The notes under the pieces were generated by a model that saw only the letters and a program-made list of their open reading frames with translations, did not search any database and was not told the origin of the DNA. DNA of 47,637 bases from Bacteroidota bacterium (GTDB lineage: Bacteria > Bacteroidota > Bacteroidia > Flavobacteriales_F > PHOS-HE28), in NCBI GenBank assembly GCA_018266685.1, contig JAFDZY010000440.1, positions 1-47,637 of the forward strand, in the 5' to 3' direction. The stretch's first letter is position 1. Every line of letters begins with the position of its first letter. Both the position numbers and the translations under genes were made by a program. Positions 16,266 to 23,462 of the stretch are shown one piece after another.

Positions 16266-17030
16266 CTACTGGGCCAGGAAGATGTAAGTGATCGTTCCAC
16301 GCTGGGGTTGATCAGCCGTGGACGAACTGGAGAAACGCGCGCCCCTTGCCGAAGACAAGGCGTTCTCCACCATGCACGCATCGGTGGTGGTGCTGGCTGC
16401 CGGATCAAGCTCTGCCTTGCTCATGGCTCCCGTTCGGTCCACCGCCACACGGACCACCACTTTTCCATGGCCTTTGCACAAGTAGGCCGGCACCTCCAGC
16501 ACCAGGTCCGTTCGGCCTTTCAGGTCGTAGGATACGGTGGTGAGCCCTTCCACCTTTACAGGCTTGGGCGCCTTGTCCATGTAATTGCGCTTGTTGAACT
16601 TGGCGGTGTCCAGCACGGGCACCGCGATGTCCTTGCCCTGTGCCGTGCGCTCGGCGGCCAAGCGTGCAAATTCACTTTGCTCCATGGTGTGCAGGTCCTG
16701 GTCCACCCGCTCGTTCATCCGTTCCTGCGCGGCATGGGACATTGGCTTCTCGGCGCTCAGCTCCGCCGTGCTGTTGCTGGCCCTGTTGGTGACGTTCGGA
16801 TCCACGTTTTGATCCTGTCCTTGTGGGACTTCCTCCACTTTTGCAGGCTCCGGTTCGGGCATGGCCAGTTCCAGGTCCAGTGCCAAGCCCTGCGGTGGTG
16901 GATGCGGAAAGCGGTCGCCCACGCTGCTGAGGCTGAACACGGCCAACAACACGGTATGCAGCATCAATGTGCCGATCACGCCGTATTTGTGCCGGTCGAA
17001 CCAGTCCAGGAAACTGTTGTACGCAGACAT
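16266..17030 (-). CDS. TonB-like energy transducer
   Basis: A 254-residue protein with a short cytoplasmic N-terminus, one membrane helix (about 16-36), an acidic Pro/Glu segment (PEPEPAKVEEVPQG), a helical charged middle and a C-terminal TonB-like fold (about 170-254) with KVVVRVAVDRTGAMSKAELD and the last strand RGTITYIFLAQ. TonB proteins carry proton-motive energy to outer-membrane receptors. No exbB, exbD or receptor gene is adjacent, so the partner is unknown, and the spacer is short for a classical TonB. The ATG at 17028-17030 places the membrane helix correctly and lies 8 bp after a -7-like box. It follows the methyltransferase gene by 41 bp. Confidence 0.75.
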   Translation of the reverse strand: MSAYNSFLDWFDRHKYGVIGTLMLHTVLLAVFSLSSVGDRFPHPPPQGLALDLELAMPEPEPAKVEEVPQGQDQNVDPNVTNRASNSTAELSAEKPMSHAAQERMNERVDQDLHTMEQSEFARLAAERTAQGKDIAVPVLDTAKFNKRNYMDKAPKPVKVEGLTTVSYDLKGRTDLVLEVPAYLCKGHGKVVVRVAVDRTGAMSKAELDPAASTTTDACMVENALSSARGARFSSSSTADQPQRGTITYIFLAQ

Positions 17031-17038
17031 TCCCGATG

Positions 17039-17046
17039 CAAAGTAA
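17039..17046 (-). promoter_or_regulatory. -7-like box (TTACTTTG on the minus strand)
   Basis: TTACTTTG, one base off TAnnTTTG, sits 8 bp upstream of the TonB-like ATG in the 41-bp gap after the methyltransferase gene, so the TonB-like gene may have its own promoter. Confidence 0.45.
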
Positions 17047-17071
17047 TTCGCCTTGGGGGTCCTTTTCCGGT

Positions 17072-18421
17072 TCAACGCATGCGGATGCGCCAAGGTGCAG
17101 GCCAGCGGTTGTTCAAGCGCTTGCCTGCCCCGTTGGCCCACCCAATGGGCAAGTTTTGATGGCGTACAAGTACCGTGCCTGCCGCATCCTCCGCCGGAAG
17201 CGCTTCGCCGCGCAGGTACCGCAGTGCGGTGGCGCGGTCCAAGTCCACCGTGGGAAAGGCCTCTTCACGGAGCAGCTCGTTCAAGGCCAGTGCCGGGTGC
17301 GGAAGCCACGCTCCGCCTTTGTGCACTGCTACCGGTATTCCCGGAGCAACGGGTTGCATCCCACCGGATATTTCCTGCAAGGAAGCCGCCCATTGGTAGC
17401 CGATGGCGTACATCGTTCCCTCCTTTTCCACAAGAACCTGTTCCAATGGATCCTTCAGCCATGCGCCGATCGGCAATGCCTTCGCCGGCGGAGCCGTCGA
17501 TGGCAACAGGCCGTTTCCGTCCCGATCGCCTTGGGGTTTGCGGAGCAGGGCAATGAAAAAGCCTTCGCCGCGCACGCGGTGCGGATAGCAGCGCAGCCCG
17601 AGGTCACCAGCCAGTACGCCCCACGCGGGGTCCGCCGCGATGGGCACGATTACAGCGCCGCGCCCGGCCATGCGTTCCACGTGGTCCTCGTTCTCGCAGG
17701 TTTCCCATGTGCATGTGCTGTAGATCAAATGGCCGCCGGGTTTTAATGCGGCCCAGGCCCTGTTCAAGATGTGCTGCTGCCTCGTGGCACAGGTTTCCAC
17801 CAGGTTGGCCCCCCATTGCCGGCGTGCGTGCGGGTCCTTGCGGAACATGCCTTCGCCGGAACAGGGCGCGTCCACGGCGATCAGGTCGCAGAAGGCTCCC
17901 AGTGAGGCAAGTTCATCCGGCTCCGCACCGGTCACCACCACGTTCTTGCGGCCCCATTTCCACAGGTTTTCCAAGAGGGCAGCTTGGCGCTGCCGCACGG
18001 GTTCATTGCTGATCAACAGTGCCGATGGCGGAAGCAATGCTGCCAAATGCGTAGACTTTCCGCCGGGTGCGGCGCACAGGTCCAGTACTACCGCATCTTC
18101 CGGCAAATTGCCCGCCGCGCGGAAAGCTTGTTCCAGCAGCATGCTACTGGCTTCCTGCACATAATACGCTCCCGCGTGGAACAGCGGATCCAGCGTAAAA
18201 ACAGGGCGTTCCGGAAGGTAGCGGCCCAGATTGCACCAATGCACCGGCTCTCCCGGCATTTCAACCGGCTTCAACGGATTCAGGCGGATGCTTACAGGTG
18301 CCGGTGCCCGCAGGGAGGAGAGCAGGTCTTCCGCTTCATCGCCCAGCAGGTCGCGCACATGGGGTGGTAGCACCAAAGGCACATCAGGCTTGGCACGCGG
18401 GGGTACACGCTTGCCGCCCAT
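17072..18421 (-). CDS. rRNA (cytosine-C5) methyltransferase, RsmF/NOL1-NOP2-Sun family
   Basis: About 449 residues. It methylates cytosine in rRNA using S-adenosylmethionine. Motifs: VSIRLNPLK near residue 45, the SAM site LDLCAAPGGKSTHL (about 114-126), the DAPCSGEGMFRK motif with Cys187, and the catalytic-nucleophile motif YSTCTWETCENEDHV with Cys237. A C-terminal domain (about 290-449) follows as in RsmF, including an RHQNLPIGWANGAG block. This form is longer than RsmB and is closest to YebU/RsmF. Two starts are possible: ATG at 18421, used here, or TTG at 18433, which would overlap the purA stop in a TTGA arrangement and add four residues. It is the last gene of the fur-STAS-purA operon. 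Confidence 0.9.
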   Translation of the reverse strand: MGGKRVPPRAKPDVPLVLPPHVRDLLGDEAEDLLSSLRAPAPVSIRLNPLKPVEMPGEPVHWCNLGRYLPERPVFTLDPLFHAGAYYVQEASSMLLEQAFRAAGNLPEDAVVLDLCAAPGGKSTHLAALLPPSALLISNEPVRQRQAALLENLWKWGRKNVVVTGAEPDELASLGAFCDLIAVDAPCSGEGMFRKDPHARRQWGANLVETCATRQQHILNRAWAALKPGGHLIYSTCTWETCENEDHVERMAGRGAVIVPIAADPAWGVLAGDLGLRCYPHRVRGEGFFIALLRKPQGDRDGNGLLPSTAPPAKALPIGAWLKDPLEQVLVEKEGTMYAIGYQWAASLQEISGGMQPVAPGIPVAVHKGGAWLPHPALALNELLREEAFPTVDLDRATALRYLRGEALPAEDAAGTVLVRHQNLPIGWANGAGKRLNNRWPAPWRIRMR

Positions 18422-18429
18422 GCCCTGCT

Positions 18430-19707
18430 TCAACCGGCCGTGACCACCGCCTTGCGCACCATGGTGGCCTTGCGGTCCGGGCCTACGGAAACTATCCGCA
18501 CCGGCACGCCCACAGCTTGCTCAATGAAGGCGATGTAGGCCTCCGCCTCCACCGGCAGCGGCTTCTCCGGATCAAGTGCGCCCCAACCGTTCATCGGGGT
18601 GTACACGGGTTCCAGTTCGTTGCCCAGCTCATACGGGAAGTGCGTGGTTTCCTTGCCTTGAATGCGGTATGCCGTACAAACCTGCACAATGCCCATGCCG
18701 CTCAGCACGTCGGCTTTCATCATGGCCAGCTCTGTGATGCCGTTTACCATCACGGCATAGCGCAAGGCCGGCAGGTCCAGCCAACCGCAGCGGCGTGGCC
18801 TTCCGGTGGTGGCCCCGAACTCGTTGCCGGCAGTACGGATCTTCTCGCCCATGGCATCGTGCAGTTCCGTGGGAAAGGGGCCGCTTCCCACGCGGGTGCA
18901 GTAGGCCTTGAAGATGCCGATCACTTTGCCGATGCGTGCAGGGCCGATGCCCAGGCCGGTGCAGGCCCCTGCGCTCACGGTGCTGCTGGAGGTCACAAAG
19001 GGGTACGTGCCGAAATCGATGTCCAGCAGCGTGCCCTGGGCACCTTCCGCCATCACGGACTTGCCGGCGGCCAGTTGCTCATGCAGCCACTGTTCGCTGT
19101 CCACCAGGGTGAAGGTGCGCAGCTGGTCCACGGCTTCCAGCCATTCCTTTTCCTTGCTGCGCCATTCCACGGGGTTGTCGTAAATGCTGAAGAGGCGCTC
19201 GTGCTTGGCGGTCAGCGCATCATATCTGGACCGGAAATCAGGTCGTTCAATGTCACCCACGCGCAGGCCGTTGCGGCCGGTCTTGTCCATGTAGGTGGGT
19301 CCGATGCCCTTGAGCGTGCTTCCGATCTTGCCTTTGCCCTTGTCGGCTTCACTGGCCGCATCCAGCGCGCGGTGCGTGGGCAGGATGAGGTGCGCCCGCC
19401 GGCTGATCAGCAGGTGCGAACGTACATCCACACCGGCAGCCTCCAAGTCTTTCACTTCACGCAGGAAGATCACTGGATCGATCACCACGCCGTTGCCCAC
19501 CAAATTCCACACGCCCTTGCGGAACACGCCGCTGGGGATGGTGTGCAAGACGTGTTTCTTTCCGTCGAAGATCAAGGTGTGCCCGGCGTTCGGCCCCCCT
19601 TGGAAACGTGCGATCACGGCGTAGTCCGGTGCCACCACGTCAACTACCTTGCCCTTGCCCTCATCACCCCATTGGGCGCCAAGGATCACATCAACGCTTG
19701 CCGCCAT
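18430..19707 (-). CDS. purA: Adenylosuccinate synthetase
   Basis: A 425-residue enzyme that joins IMP and aspartate with GTP to make adenylosuccinate, the first committed step to AMP. It has the GTP loop GAQWGDEGKGK (Asp15), catalytic His43 in NAGHT, the GKGKIGSTLKGIGPTYMDK region and a GRPRRCGWLD block. Length is typical. It starts 3 bp after the STAS gene stop and its stop is within a few bases of the methyltransferase start, so it is translationally close to both. From memory, fur next to purA is a recurring order in Bacteroidota. The ATG at 19705-19707 is the natural start. Confidence 0.97.
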   Translation of the reverse strand: MAASVDVILGAQWGDEGKGKVVDVVAPDYAVIARFQGGPNAGHTLIFDGKKHVLHTIPSGVFRKGVWNLVGNGVVIDPVIFLREVKDLEAAGVDVRSHLLISRRAHLILPTHRALDAASEADKGKGKIGSTLKGIGPTYMDKTGRNGLRVGDIERPDFRSRYDALTAKHERLFSIYDNPVEWRSKEKEWLEAVDQLRTFTLVDSEQWLHEQLAAGKSVMAEGAQGTLLDIDFGTYPFVTSSSTVSAGACTGLGIGPARIGKVIGIFKAYCTRVGSGPFPTELHDAMGEKIRTAGNEFGATTGRPRRCGWLDLPALRYAVMVNGITELAMMKADVLSGMGIVQVCTAYRIQGKETTHFPYELGNELEPVYTPMNGWGALDPEKPLPVEAEAYIAFIEQAVGVPVRIVSVGPDRKATMVRKAVVTAG

Positions 19708-19710
19708 GGT

Positions 19711-20085
19711 TCACGCACGCAACTTGGCCAATGCGAGTTCCACCGAATCCAGGATGGGGAACACAGTATCCAGCTTGGTGACCACAAAGAGCTGGCGCAC
19801 CCCGTGTGACATGCCCGCCAGCAGCACCTGCCCGCCCGCCTTGCGGGTGCGGGTAAGCACGCTGATCATGATGTTGAGGCCGGTACTGTTCATGTAGAGC
19901 AGCTTGGCCATGTCCAGGATCACATGCACGCCATTGTTGCCTTCCAAGTGCTTGTCCAGCACCTCCATCAGGCGGTCGGCCTGCTGCTGGTCCATCAGGC
20001 GGCCTTCCAGGTGGAAAACCTTGGTGCCTTCCCGTTCGCTGACGTGCAGGTCGAAGGTGGGCTTGTCGGTTGCGGTACTGCTCAT
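19711..20085 (-). CDS. STAS-domain protein (anti-sigma factor antagonist type)
   Basis: A 124-residue cytoplasmic STAS protein. The core spans about 12-120, with VFHLEGRLMDQQQADRLMEVL and the loop LDMAKLLYMNSTGLNIMIS. Ser67 in MNSTGL occupies the position phosphorylated by partner kinases in SpoIIAA/RsbV-type proteins (usual motif DxSSxGL). It could act in partner switching or as a scaffold; no anti-sigma kinase or SpoIIE phosphatase is in the window. Its ATG overlaps the fur stop in an ATGA arrangement (20082-20085), and purA follows after 3 bp. The longer in-frame start at 20118 lies inside fur and is rejected. Confidence 0.88.
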   Translation of the reverse strand: MSSTATDKPTFDLHVSEREGTKVFHLEGRLMDQQQADRLMEVLDKHLEGNNGVHVILDMAKLLYMNSTGLNIMISVLTRTRKAGGQVLLAGMSHGVRQLFVVTKLDTVFPILDSVELALAKLRA

Positions 20086-20543
20086 TTCGTCCGTTGTTCT
20101 TTGGTGCAATCGGGGCAAAGCCCGTAGATGTGCAAGGCGTGGTGGCTCACTTGAAAGCCCATCACTTCAGCCACCGTGCTGCGGATGGTTTGTATCCGCG
20201 GGTCGCAGAACTCCATCACCTTTCCGCAATTGGTGCAGATCACATGATCGTGCTGGCGGTAGTTCTGCGCCCGTTCAAATTGGGCGTGTGTGCCGCCAAA
20301 GCGGTGTTTGCGCACCAATTTGCAGTCCAGCAGGAGGTCCATGGTATTGTACAGCGTTGCGCGGCTCACCCGGTACTTTTTCCGTTTCATGGAAACGTAG
20401 AGGCGCTCAATGTCGAAATGCCCGTCCTGGACATATACTTCATTCAGGATGGCGAAGCGCTCCGGGGTTTTGCGATGGCCTTGCTTTTCAAGGTAGTCGC
20501 TGAAAATGTGCTGTACGTTCTGCTGGATCTCCGTGGCCGTCAT
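20082..20543 (-). CDS. fur: Fur-family transcriptional regulator
   Basis: A 153-residue metal-responsive repressor. The winged-helix part (about 1-85) contains GHRKTPERFAILNEVY and the recognition helix VSRATLYNTMDLLL. The dimerisation part has the regulatory metal cluster with HDH (98-100) and two CxxC zinc sites, CTNCGKVMEFCD (Cys103/106) and CPDC (Cys143/146). It could be Fur, Zur or PerR; the sequence alone does not settle which metal it senses, though the CxxC pairs are shared by all. It heads an operon with STAS, purA and the rRNA methyltransferase. The ATG at 20541-20543 fits the family length, and a TACCTTCG box is 7 bp upstream. Confidence 0.93.
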   Translation of the reverse strand: MTATEIQQNVQHIFSDYLEKQGHRKTPERFAILNEVYVQDGHFDIERLYVSMKRKKYRVSRATLYNTMDLLLDCKLVRKHRFGGTHAQFERAQNYRQHDHVICTNCGKVMEFCDPRIQTIRSTVAEVMGFQVSHHALHIYGLCPDCTKEQRTK

Positions 20544-20550
20544 GGCAGCG

Positions 20551-20558
20551 CGAAGGTA
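20551..20558 (-). promoter_or_regulatory. -7 box (TACCTTCG on the minus strand) of the fur operon
   Basis: TACCTTCG ends 7 bp upstream of the fur ATG. The transcript leader would be very short. No inverted repeat resembling a Fur box is evident in the 125-bp gap. Confidence 0.45.
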
Positions 20559-20668
20559 GCTTCCAAGTGCAATGCGTTCCACCGGGCCCAAACAACGTTT
20601 TCAACCGTTGTGGAAAGCCCGAAGCTTCACGCCTGCCGGCCTTGAACATGCAACCAACGCCCGCTTGG

Positions 20669-21691
20669 TTACTGGACTACGACGCGGCAGGTGCCTAGTT
20701 GGCCCTGATCGTCCGTTACCTGCACCAGGTAGATGCCCGCCGGCAACCCCTGCAGATCGATCACCTCCCGCTGGATCCCCGGGACAACTGTATGTGCTTG
20801 CCGGGCACGGATGCAATGGCCATTGGCATCAAACAATTCCAGTTTCACGTGGCGCCCCTTCCCGATGCCGTAGGAAATGTTCACCAGGCCGCTTGCCGGG
20901 TTCGGCCATGCTTCCACACCAATGGATCGGCGTTGTTCCGAATGGACCCCTGTGAACATGGCAGGCCCCAGGTAGCTGATGCCCGCACTTTGCTGCGGTG
21001 GCCCTCCGTTCACGCTTTGGCTCACCTGCGTAGCGCTCAGCAAGAAGTAGTGGATCCCGGGCTTGTAGAAATACACCTGCTGCACGGCAGTAACGTACGC
21101 CGTGCCGGGAATGCTTTCCACTACCGTATCCGTGCCCGTAAGCTTCAGTACGTTGTGGATGGTATCGTACGGTAAAATCAGCGTACCGAAGCCATCAGCC
21201 ACATACGAGCCGTGGCCTGTGCCGTTCACCGTGCCGCCCGGATAGGTGTACGTGTAGGCATAGGGGTCGGAAAATGCTGTTCCATAGGTGCATGGATAAG
21301 GCAGGAACAGCTGCTCATCCGTGAAATGTATCTGGATGGAAAGGTTCCCCAAGTCTTTGTACACCCCCACCACGTACAATCCGGAGGAGTCCGCACGCAT
21401 GTAACTGATGTTGTTCCCGCCGTCCAAGGCAAGGGTGGCCGCGGGGTATTGATCACCATATGCCGTGGCGTCCGGTGATTCACAGGGAAGGTTCACCGGC
21501 GTGCCCACGCTCACGGCTGAAAGGTCCCAGACCACATCTTCGCCAGTACCGGAAATAGGTACGTGCCCTACCGCGATGTACGGGAACACATCGTCCACCT
21601 GCGGGGCATCCGGAAAGTTGATTACCGGCTGCGCACGGATAGCGGAAACAGAAACAAGGGCAAGCAAGGCCAAGTGGTCACGGATGCGCAT
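20669..21691 (-). CDS. Secreted protein with type IX secretion sorting domain (paralog A)
   Basis: A 340-residue protein with a signal peptide (RDHLALLALVSVSAIRAQ, cut near residue 20), a beta-rich central region of unknown fold with many Tyr, Thr and Gly, and a C-terminal type-A T9SS sorting domain (about 262-340): AWPNPASGLVNISY, KLELFDANGHCI, IDLQGLPAGIYLVQVTDDQG and a final RVVVQ. The domain sends the protein across the outer membrane by the PorSS/T9SS machinery, usually to be cut off or lipid-anchored. The gene is 21 bp downstream of a related gene. No enzymatic motif is visible. Confidence 0.85.
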   Translation of the reverse strand: MRIRDHLALLALVSVSAIRAQPVINFPDAPQVDDVFPYIAVGHVPISGTGEDVVWDLSAVSVGTPVNLPCESPDATAYGDQYPAATLALDGGNNISYMRADSSGLYVVGVYKDLGNLSIQIHFTDEQLFLPYPCTYGTAFSDPYAYTYTYPGGTVNGTGHGSYVADGFGTLILPYDTIHNVLKLTGTDTVVESIPGTAYVTAVQQVYFYKPGIHYFLLSATQVSQSVNGGPPQQSAGISYLGPAMFTGVHSEQRRSIGVEAWPNPASGLVNISYGIGKGRHVKLELFDANGHCIRARQAHTVVPGIQREVIDLQGLPAGIYLVQVTDDQGQLGTCRVVVQ

Positions 21692-21712
21692 CGCGAAGCA
21701 ATTGAATACCGG

Positions 21713-22762
21713 TCAACGGGCCACCACCAACCGTGAGGCGGCACGCTGCCCTTTGGCATTGGAAAGCACCACTTGGTACAAGCCGGAATCCCACTGCTTG
21801 AGGTCGAGTGCTTTCGCCATGCCGCTGAATTGTTCATGCAGCACCAAGCTCCCGCGCAGGTCGTACACGGCCAGGTCCACCGGACTGCCGGCGGGGTTGT
21901 GCACCAGCACGGTGGTGCTTTCCTTGGCCGGATTGGGGAACAGGTGCATGGACGGCTGTTGTGCCGCTTGCTCCTGCAGGCCCACTGCGGAGGCATCCAG
22001 CCATTCAATGAACGAGGTGGGTTGCACAATGGTCATTGCGCTCAGGGTGTCGGACAGGATCCGGAGCAAGGGGAATTTTCCCCAGAGCGGGTAATAGGCG
22101 GTGACGTTCTGCACGTGACTCACGCTTACGGCGCCCAAGCTCGTGGTAAGGGGAATGGTTTCCGTGAGGTGCGTGGTAACACGAAGCACTTCCACGGTAT
22201 CCGCCCCGCCCGGCATGATCACCCTGCCCCAGGCATCGGCCGCACCGTTGATGGCGCCGTTGCGCGTGGTGGTGTTGCCGTCCACTGTGTAAGCCCCCGT
22301 GAAGAGGTCTGTCCATGGTGCGGTACCGAAGGTGTAGGGCAGCGTCAATTCCTGGATTGCATTGCTGTACACGGTGGTACCATGGTATGCGGTGCCCAGC
22401 GCGGTGATCGTCATGGCATCGCCCACCCGCTCCAAGCCTGCCGCAGTGGCCTTGTAATAAATGGTATCCGGGCCGCCGTTGGTGAGGGCGTACTGTGCGC
22501 CGGTGAATTGGGCAGAGTTGGGCAGCAGGGCGGGGTCCTGCCATTGGTAGGTGGCGGAAGAAGTGGGCGCAGCGGCGCTAAAGTTGAACAACACGTCCGC
22601 GCCGCCTGAAGCGGGAGGAGCGTAGGCGCCACGCTGCACCAGGAAGGAAGTGCCGTTCACGGGCACATTGCCGGGAGATACCAAGGTAATGGGGGCCTGT
22701 GCACCACAGAGCAAAGCGGTAGACAGGGAAACTGAAAGTGCAGCGTAACGACCGAAGGCCAT
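21713..22762 (-). CDS. Secreted protein with type IX secretion sorting domain (paralog B)
   Basis: A 349-residue protein with a signal peptide ending near CGAQA (residue 23), a beta-rich body that aligns in outline with paralog A (both have a sequence of the type G-x-x-Y-x-V-D-G, a GTAYVTAV/GAVSVSHVQNV strand and a hydrophobic FLL/LLRIL stretch), and a C-terminal sorting domain (about 275-349): LFPNPAKESTTVLV, VYDLRGSLVL, LDLKQWDSGLYQVVLSNAKG and SRLVVAR. It lies upstream of paralog A with a 20-bp gap, and a promoter box is present, so both are probably made together. The function is unknown. Confidence 0.83.
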   Translation of the reverse strand: MAFGRYAALSVSLSTALLCGAQAPITLVSPGNVPVNGTSFLVQRGAYAPPASGGADVLFNFSAAAPTSSATYQWQDPALLPNSAQFTGAQYALTNGGPDTIYYKATAAGLERVGDAMTITALGTAYHGTTVYSNAIQELTLPYTFGTAPWTDLFTGAYTVDGNTTTRNGAINGAADAWGRVIMPGGADTVEVLRVTTHLTETIPLTTSLGAVSVSHVQNVTAYYPLWGKFPLLRILSDTLSAMTIVQPTSFIEWLDASAVGLQEQAAQQPSMHLFPNPAKESTTVLVHNPAGSPVDLAVYDLRGSLVLHEQFSGMAKALDLKQWDSGLYQVVLSNAKGQRAASRLVVAR

Positions 22763-22784
22763 GGATGGGGAGTTTGATTGGTTG

Positions 22785-22792
22785 CAAACCTA
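22785..22792 (-). promoter_or_regulatory. -7 box (TAGGTTTG on the minus strand) of the T9SS pair
   Basis: TAGGTTTG is a perfect TAnnTTTG match and ends 22 bp before the ATG at 22762. It lies in the divergent gap shared with the nitroreductase gene. Confidence 0.6.
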
Positions 22793-22874
22793 AGACACCA
22801 CGGGGCAAATGAACGTTGCCCAAGGCCTTCCAACCCGCTCCTTGGGATTTCTTCTTCTCTTTGCGGCATTCCCC

Positions 22875-23462
22875 ATGCGACACAGCATCAGCGAGATCAC
22901 CGAAATCATCCGTGACAGGCGGAGCATCCAGCCCAAGGACTTCAGCCCGCGCGTGGTTCAGCGCGACATCGTGGACCAGGTGTTGGGCAACGGCATTTGG
23001 GCGCCCACGCACGGCATGACGCAGCCATGGCGCTTCGTGGTGTTCACGGGTGCGGCCCGTGAACGACTTTCCGCCTTTATGGGCGCGGAGTACAAGCGCA
23101 TCACCCCGCCGGAAAAATTCCTGCAGCGCAAATACGACAACCATGTGCAGCGCCCCCTGCAAAGCAGCGTAGTGGTGGCGTTGGGCATGGCCCGCGATCC
23201 AAACCAGAAGATCCCCTTGCATGAAGAGCAGTATTCCGTGGCCTGCGCCGTGGAAAACATGTACCTCACGTGCACGGCCTTTGGCTTGGGAGCCTTCTGG
23301 AGCACGGGTGCGGTGATCACCGGCCCGGGGATGGTGCATTTCCTGGGGCTTGACGCGGAAGACCACTGCCTGGGGCTGTTTTACATGGGCTATCCTGCGG
23401 GGGACTGGCCCAAGGGCTATCGCAAGCCCCTGCCCGACCTGGTGCGGTACATTAGCGAATAG
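22875..23462 (+). CDS. Nitroreductase-family flavoprotein
   Basis: A 195-residue protein of the FMN-dependent nitroreductase fold. It has the FMN-binding opening EIIRDRRSIQPKDFS, then GNGIWAPTHGMTQPWRFVVF, the central helix SVACAVENMYLTCTAFGLGAFWSTG and the C-terminal LGLFYMGYPAG ... KGYRKPL. Such enzymes reduce nitro compounds, quinones or flavins with NAD(P)H; the physiological substrate cannot be inferred. The ATG at 22875 starts at the usual short N-terminal helix (MRHSISEITEII); an upstream start at 22809 adds an unrelated hydrophobic segment. A CTCTTTGC box is just upstream. Its 3' end overlaps the convergent OstA-like gene by 11 bp. Confidence 0.9.
   Translation: MRHSISEITEIIRDRRSIQPKDFSPRVVQRDIVDQVLGNGIWAPTHGMTQPWRFVVFTGAARERLSAFMGAEYKRITPPEKFLQRKYDNHVQRPLQSSVVVALGMARDPNQKIPLHEEQYSVACAVENMYLTCTAFGLGAFWSTGAVITGPGMVHFLGLDAEDHCLGLFYMGYPAGDWPKGYRKPLPDLVRYISE

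Noticed and set aside
18298..19809. Plus-strand frame opposite purA
   Set aside because: Complement of purA with its GDEGKGK motif on the minus strand; no independent evidence.
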